64,000 nt of DNA from Parietaria judaica. Its lineage: Eukaryota > Streptophyta > Magnoliopsida > Rosales > Urticaceae. The stretch covers positions 36,283,201 through 36,347,200 of the forward strand of contig OX940861.1 of the NCBI GenBank assembly GCA_954871525.1, written 5' to 3'. Both the position numbers and the translations under genes were made by a program. Position 1 is the first letter of the stretch. Each line of letters begins with the position of its first letter. Shown in pieces: positions 59,222 through 64,000 of the stretch. The notes under the pieces were generated by a model. The model did no database searches, was not told the DNA's origin, and saw only the letters and a program-made list of their open reading frames with translations.

Positions 59222-59665
59222 ATATATTAAGTTTTTGTTACTTTTGCGCATTTTTCAGAATGTCGTTATCAATAAAATATCTATGATTTGATTTTACGTG
59301 TATATTAACAAGTAAATCTATAAATATTATACTCATAAAACTTCACGAGTATATCGATTAATGGTAAAAAAAAATGTTTTAAGAGCAAGTAAAAGAATCA
59401 GTAATATGGTTTTTACAAATATATTAAGTTTTTGTTACTTTTGCGCTGTTTTCAGAATGTCGTTATCAGTAAAATATCTATGATTTGATTTTACGTGTAT
59501 ATTAACAAGTAAATCTATAAATATTCTACTCATAAAACTTCACGAGTATATCGATTAATGGTAAAAAAAAAATGTTTTAAGAGCAAGTAAAAGAATCAGT
59601 TATATGGTTTTTACAAATATATTAAGTTTTTGTTACTTTTGCGTTGTTTTCAGAATGTCGTTATC
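59222..59665. repeat. Tandem repeat, about 197 bp, 2.2 units
   Basis: Units start ATATTAAGTTTTTGTTAC at 59224, 59421 and 59619. The two full units differ at only a handful of positions, so the duplication is recent. The last, partial unit runs into CGTTATCAACGACATTCG, where GTCGTTATCAACGAC is itself a small inverted repeat. Confidence 0.93.
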
Positions 59666-59909
59666 AACGACATTCGTTAAAACTAATGTGTTTCGGCAAA
59701 AATAGCAATTAAACTTTCGGCAAAAATAATCATACTCACACAAGAGCACCCCGCCACGCCACAAATAATTATAACATTTGTGTGAGTCCTCCCCCATCCA
59801 CAAAATCCTATGACCCAAAGGGCCCAAGCCCTTGTCCCTGATATTTGATATATAAACATCATCAAACTCTTGTCATCTATCAATGTGGGACTTTTTGTTA
59901 TTTAACTAA

Positions 59910-60240
59910 TATCACACATTCACACTTAACATACACATACACTTCACCTAATAATGTAACTTAAAATTATACACTTCAAATAATATTATACACTTAACAT
60001 ACATATTAACTTCACCTAACATACATATACACTTAATATACATATTCATTTAAGATTATACACTTCAACTAATATTAAATTTGTTAACATACATATACAA
60101 TTGAATTAACATGCATATTCACTTAATATTACACACTTAATTAACATACATATTCACTTCACATAATAATTTGACTTAATATTATACACTTAAACTAATA
60201 AAGTGACTTAATATTATACATTTCACCTACATATTTAAGT
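59910..60240. repeat. Degenerate ACATACATATTCACTT-type low-complexity repeat
   Basis: Short phrases (TATACACTT, AACATACATAT, CACTTCACCTAA) recur irregularly. No coding potential. Confidence 0.7.
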
Positions 60241-60339
60241 TACAAATGTGTTTTGTTGTATACAATTATGTCTTGTATTTATTAAATATGTAGTTTTGAA
60301 CCTATATAAATATCTTGCTTAAATACTCAAATATTTTTT

Positions 60340-60520
60340 ACAAAATATCCGTCGAAAACCCCATCGGCATGCGGTATGCCCATGCGAAAAGTGCGGTATA
60401 TGCGGTATGCGGCATGCCATTTTTTTACGATTTGCCCATCGACATACCCATCGGCAAGCGATATATCCGTAAAACGGAAAATGCGAAACGAAATCGGCAA
60501 GCGGTATTTTAAACCTTGAT
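60340..60520. repeat. GC-rich CGGCATGCGGTATGC-type repeat, possible transposon end
   Basis: Repeated CGGTAT/CGGCA(A/T)GCGGTAT motifs in an AT-rich setting, ending CGGTATTTTAAACCTTGATG. Resembles the hairpin region at 26296. Confidence 0.4.
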
Positions 60521-60712
60521 GCCCACTAATTATTTTGTCTGGACCAAACTAACCCTGATTATTAATTATAATATTTAATTTTTGAAAATAAATATTCCTA
60601 TATTTAAGTTTGACCAATTTCCCGTAACAAATATTATATCTCATCTAATTAAATTTTCAAAATACTTCCCTCATTTAAATCTTCCTCATTTTCTCTCTAC
60701 CCTAAGACCAGA

Positions 60713-61111
60713 ATGAAGTCCAATCCAATTTCAAACCTACACTCAAAGAATAACTTTAAGAGATCGTCGTCAATAGGGTGCTTTGACTCGCAGCAAGGTT
60801 CGTGCCGGCGCCACCCGAGCTCCGCGCACTCGCCGGACGTCTGCTCTGCCTGCCTTCGCGAGCGCATCTCTCTCCTCTCCGACTTACCGCTGAATATGCC
60901 CCGCGGCCGCCATCTCCTCTTTCGGCGAAGCCTCGCCGGCGATCGCGCGCCGCCACCACCACCAGCGCAACGCCTCGGAGGTGATCGCCACAATGCCTCG
61001 GAGGCGATCGGCGCAACGCCTCCGAATCGCTCCAAGGCTCGTGCCAGCGCCACCCAAGCCTCGCTTGATTCCCACCGATCGGAGAAGAGCGCAGTAAAGT
61101 ACAAACAATGA
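60713..61111 (+). pseudogene. Fragment of a small Cys-rich plant protein gene, decayed or captured
   Basis: The first about 55 codons give KRSSSIGCFDSQQGSCRRHP followed by a VCSACLRERISLLS segment. This CRxHP...VCxxCLREx(L/I)xxL pattern is shared by a family of small uncharacterised plant proteins and by OCTOPUS-like proteins (recalled). After that the frame degenerates into Ala/Pro/Arg-rich sequence made of repeated GAGGCGATCG(G/C)C units (60960-61030) and ends after 132 residues. It could be a truncated host gene or a fragment picked up by a transposon; no element ends were found around it. Confidence 0.5.
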
Positions 61112-61721
61112 CTAAGGACGCGAGAGTGCAGGTTGAGAATGGTCTTCGAGGACGATGACGCAATCTCCAACGACGAGGCGAACGACGATGGCTCGACGAA
61201 CAGGGGGGAAAGACGTTCGCCGACGACGAGTATTGTTCATACATGTTCGGTTGATGTTTTTTTAATCTTATAATTGTGTTTCTTTGTTTTTTGTTGGGCA
61301 AAGTTGATATTTGATGTTGCTTAATCAGTTTGTGATACTAGTTACACTTTGCTTGTTTGCATCAATAAAAATTCATTGTCATTTTGACATTATTTTCCTC
61401 TTCATATCTGAATAAGTTTATGGTATTGTTGTATAACGTCCATTTGAAGAGTTCATAAAAAATAGAAGTAGAATAACATTAGTGTAAAGAGAAAATTAGA
61501 AGTGTAAAATGTAGATATAATTACATAAATGTAACTACAATTACATAGTTGTAACTACATTTACGTAAATATAACAATTATATAATTGTAAATGAATTAA
61601 CTAATTGAAATATAATTCCATATGTGTAAAAATATAAATATAAATACATAACTGTAATTCTATAAATGTAAATAGAATTACTTAGGTGTAATGAGAGTTA
61701 TATATGTGTAATACATAAAAT

Positions 61722-62020
61722 TTCGTAAATATATTTACATTATGATATTGGTATATACATATACCAAATTCATGTTGATAATTAAGATTTGCACAAACAG
61801 TCCCCGCATTAAGTATTGGTATATACATATATAATTTTCGTAAATATATTTACAGTACGATATTGGTATATACATATACCAAATTCATGTTGATATTTAC
61901 GATTTGCACAAACAGTACCCGTATTAAGAATTGGTATATACATATACAATTTTCGTAAATATATTTACAGTATGATATTGGTATATACATATACCAAATT
62001 CATGTTGATATTTACCCCAA
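61722..62020. repeat. Tandem repeat, 115 bp, about 2.6 units
   Basis: Units start TTCGTAAATATATTTACA at 61722, 61837 and 61952. Each contains the palindrome GGTATATACATATACC and the phrase TTTGCACAAACAGT. Confidence 0.92.
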
Positions 62021-62850
62021 AAAAATGGCGTTCAACTCTCTGCAGCAAAAAAAAAGGCTGAAAATATTACGAATTTTATTTTGAATTTAATTAAGGGATG
62101 TTTAAAATCAATCAGTTATGTATTTAGCAATTTTTAAGGGAAAAAATTCCTGTAATATAAATGCTAGAATTTTTTGAAATTTTATTTTTAAAATTAAATC
62201 GTTTTAACACTGAATATATGAAAATATTTCGAATTTAATTGAGGGATTTTTAAAAATCAATCAGTTATGTATTTAGCTATTTTTAAGGAAAATAATTCGA
62301 TTACTAATTTATTTTAAACGTAAATTAAATGCCAGAATTATAATATCACACGTAAAAAATTATAAGGGTAAATTGGTTCATATTTCAATTAATTATTGAT
62401 TTTGATTACCATAAATAGCAATGGACATTTTCTTGAAACGTTGAGTCAAAAATAGGCATTTGACTCATTTACCCTAAATGAATTATGAACTACCTCTTTT
62501 TTATGCAAATGTCATTTGTTGTCTTTTAAAATGATGTAAAATAATATATTTGTATAAAAAAAATATCCTTGCCTATCATAAATAATTATTATGACAAATA
62601 ATTACATTTTATAAATAATATTCGAGAATAAATATAAATAATTTTAACTGTAAATATTTATGTAAGCTTTAACGTTAAAAAAAAAAAAAAAAAAACAGAG
62701 CAGCGCTAGATACAGCTCCGGTGGAGTAGTAACGCCAAAATATGGTGGCTTTTGACGTACTTGAAGCCGGCAAAAAATTTTGGAACCAAACCTCCCATTT
62801 GACCAAACTTTAGAAACTTATGCCGTTTGGCTGTTCTTCCTCACCTCAGT
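62021..62850. other. Intergenic region upstream of the PPR gene
   Basis: AT-rich. It holds a diverged near-duplicate (AATCAATCAGTTATGTATTTAGC at about 62107 and 62256), a poly-A run near 62677-62695 and then a short GC-richer leader. No other gene seen. Confidence 0.5.
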
Positions 62851-62854
62851 GATA

Positions 62855-64000
62855 ATGCCGAGAATTTTGAAAGCCCATCGAACCCTCTTCAACCCAAACG
62901 CTCTTCTCTTCGCCAAACCACGCTTCTTCTCGACGGTCGCCATTGACGCCCGTCACCTCTCCTCCGAGCAAACCCAGCTCGCCGACGACCTCGTCTCCGT
63001 CTTCACCGCACGCCCTTTCTCGCCGCAAAACCCCGAGCTGAAGCGCCTCGCTCCGTTCCTGACGACCAAACTCGTGGAGTCCGCGTTGACTCGCTTCAAG
63101 AACTGGCAAACCGCTCACTCGCTCTTCACCTGGGCTTCCAGTCAAGAAGGGTATTGGCACAACTGTTACACTTACAATGCCATGGCTTCCATCCTATCAG
63201 GGGCTCGACAAAATGCCGCGCTCAGCGGGCTGGCCTCGGAGCTCGTCGATTCGAGCTCGTCGATGACTCCCGGTGGGTTGGGCTTTTTCCTCAGGTGTCT
63301 GGGTGATTTGGGGTTGGTTGAGGAAGCCAATGCCGTCTTTGATCAAGTTAAGAACAAGCGTCTTTGCGTTCCGAATGATTATACTTATGCTTGTTTATTT
63401 GAGGTCTTGTCGAGGTGCGGCTCGATCGAGCTTCTCGAAAAGAGGTTGAGCGAAATGAAGGATTCGGGTTTGGAGATGAGTAAGTACAGTATGACGCCAT
63501 TGTTGCGGGGTTATTGCTTGATGGGCAAGTTCGAAGAGGCATTGAAAGTTTTCGATGAAATGAATGAGAGAGGTTGGGCTGATGCCTATGTTTTTTCCGT
63601 TCTTATCGTGTGTTTTAGCAAGTTTGGGAAGGTGGATAAGGCGTTCGAGTGGATTGAACGAATGGAGGAGCGCGGTTTTCAGTTGAACGCATCGACGTAT
63701 CATGTTTTGATCAACGGGTTTGTAAAAGAGAGCAGGTTCGAAATGGCCCTTCAACTGTTTGCGAAAATGCGAAGTTCGGGCTTCAGCGTCAACGTCTCTC
63801 TCTTTGATGTTTTGATTGGAGGACTTTGTAAGAACAAAGAGCTCGAGAAAGCCCTTTGTTTGTTTAAAGAAATGAAAGCTTTGGGAATTCGCCCGGATGC
63901 TGGGATCATCGGGAAGCTCGTTTTGTGCTGTTCGTCTGAAGGGGAAATGATCGGGTTGCTTGACGAAAACGAACAAGATATGGATAGAGAAGAGCTCATA
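62855..64000 (+). CDS. Pentatricopeptide repeat protein, At5g08310-like, 3' end off window
   Basis: The ATG is at 62855 and 382 codons are open to the edge with no intron. The N-terminus is Arg-rich without acidic residues (RILKAHRTLFNPNALLFAKP), as for an organelle, probably mitochondrial, targeting peptide. A pre-repeat region (RPFSPQNPELK, WASSQEGYWHNCYTYNAMAS) leads into P-type 35-residue PPR motifs such as TYACLFEVLSRCGSIELLEK, STYHVLINGFVKESRFEMAL and FDVLIGGLCKNKELEKAL. PPR proteins bind organellar RNA and act in processing, stability or translation; the target of this one cannot be read from sequence. The relation to At5g08310 is recalled, not searched. Confidence 0.92.
   Translation, partial: MPRILKAHRTLFNPNALLFAKPRFFSTVAIDARHLSSEQTQLADDLVSVFTARPFSPQNPELKRLAPFLTTKLVESALTRFKNWQTAHSLFTWASSQEGYWHNCYTYNAMASILSGARQNAALSGLASELVDSSSSMTPGGLGFFLRCLGDLGLVEEANAVFDQVKNKRLCVPNDYTYACLFEVLSRCGSIELLEKRLSEMKDSGLEMSKYSMTPLLRGYCLMGKFEEALKVFDEMNERGWADAYVFSVLIVCFSKFGKVDKAFEWIERMEERGFQLNASTYHVLINGFVKESRFEMALQLFAKMRSSGFSVNVSLFDVLIGGLCKNKELEKALCLFKEMKALGIRPDAGIIGKLVLCCSSEGEMIGLLDENEQDMDREELI

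Noticed and set aside
60756..61301. 181-residue minus-strand reading frame
   Set aside because: GC-rich antisense of the gene fragment; Arg/Ser-rich product with no motif and no splice support.

Overview
The window is nuclear DNA of a flowering plant, most likely a eudicot. The evidence is AT-rich intergenic DNA, many short GT-AG introns, a chloroplast S1-domain protein, a plant-type PPR protein, and Ty1/copia elements primed by initiator Met-tRNA. I cannot name the species.

The host genes are few and well preserved. 1-1016 (minus) is the first exon of an S1-domain chloroplast RNA-binding protein of the RLSB/PDE338 type, cut by the window edge. 32082-37672 (plus) is a complete 11-exon type I inositol polyphosphate 5-phosphatase. 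38887-41263 (plus) is a complete 10-exon short-chain dehydrogenase/reductase of the DHRS12 type. 41451-41521 (minus) is tRNA-Gly(GCC). 42098-44661 (minus) is a complete 7-exon choline/ethanolamine kinase. 62855 to the edge (plus) is an intronless PPR gene resembling Arabidopsis At5g08310. The S1 protein, 5-phosphatase and choline kinase appear to match Arabidopsis At1g71720, At1g71710 and At1g71697 (recalled, not searched), so this looks like an ancestral gene cluster pushed apart by transposons.

Most of the rest is mobile DNA in nested layers. 7374-21634 is a 14.3-kb Mutator-like element (MULE) with long terminal inverted repeats and a perfect 9-bp target duplication. It carries a truncated transposase gene (minus), an apparently intact four-exon cargo gene of unknown function (plus), hairpin-rich repeats and several MITEs, one of them nested inside another. 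A very young copia element (11588-17016) sits inside it. Further on are a tRNA-derived SINE (22077-22186), a GGG...CCC-ended MITE with a 9-bp duplication (25065-25513), a decayed LINE (26566-28925), a 1.5-kb inverted-repeat MITE (30288-31785), a near-complete foldback element (45054-46043), a second copia element (46993-52363), a Ty3/gypsy remnant lacking reverse transcriptase (53036-56680), and two abutting MITEs, one hAT (57445-57752) and one Tourist-like (57760-58322).

How the parts relate: the genes are housekeeping or regulatory and do not form a pathway, although the 5-phosphatase and choline kinase both belong to lipid or phosphoinositide metabolism. Inverted-repeat elements sit within a few hundred bases upstream of the 5-phosphatase, the SDR and the choline kinase. 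Retroelement coding regions are broken mainly by stop codons that look like C-to-T or G-to-A changes, which would fit methylation-linked decay.
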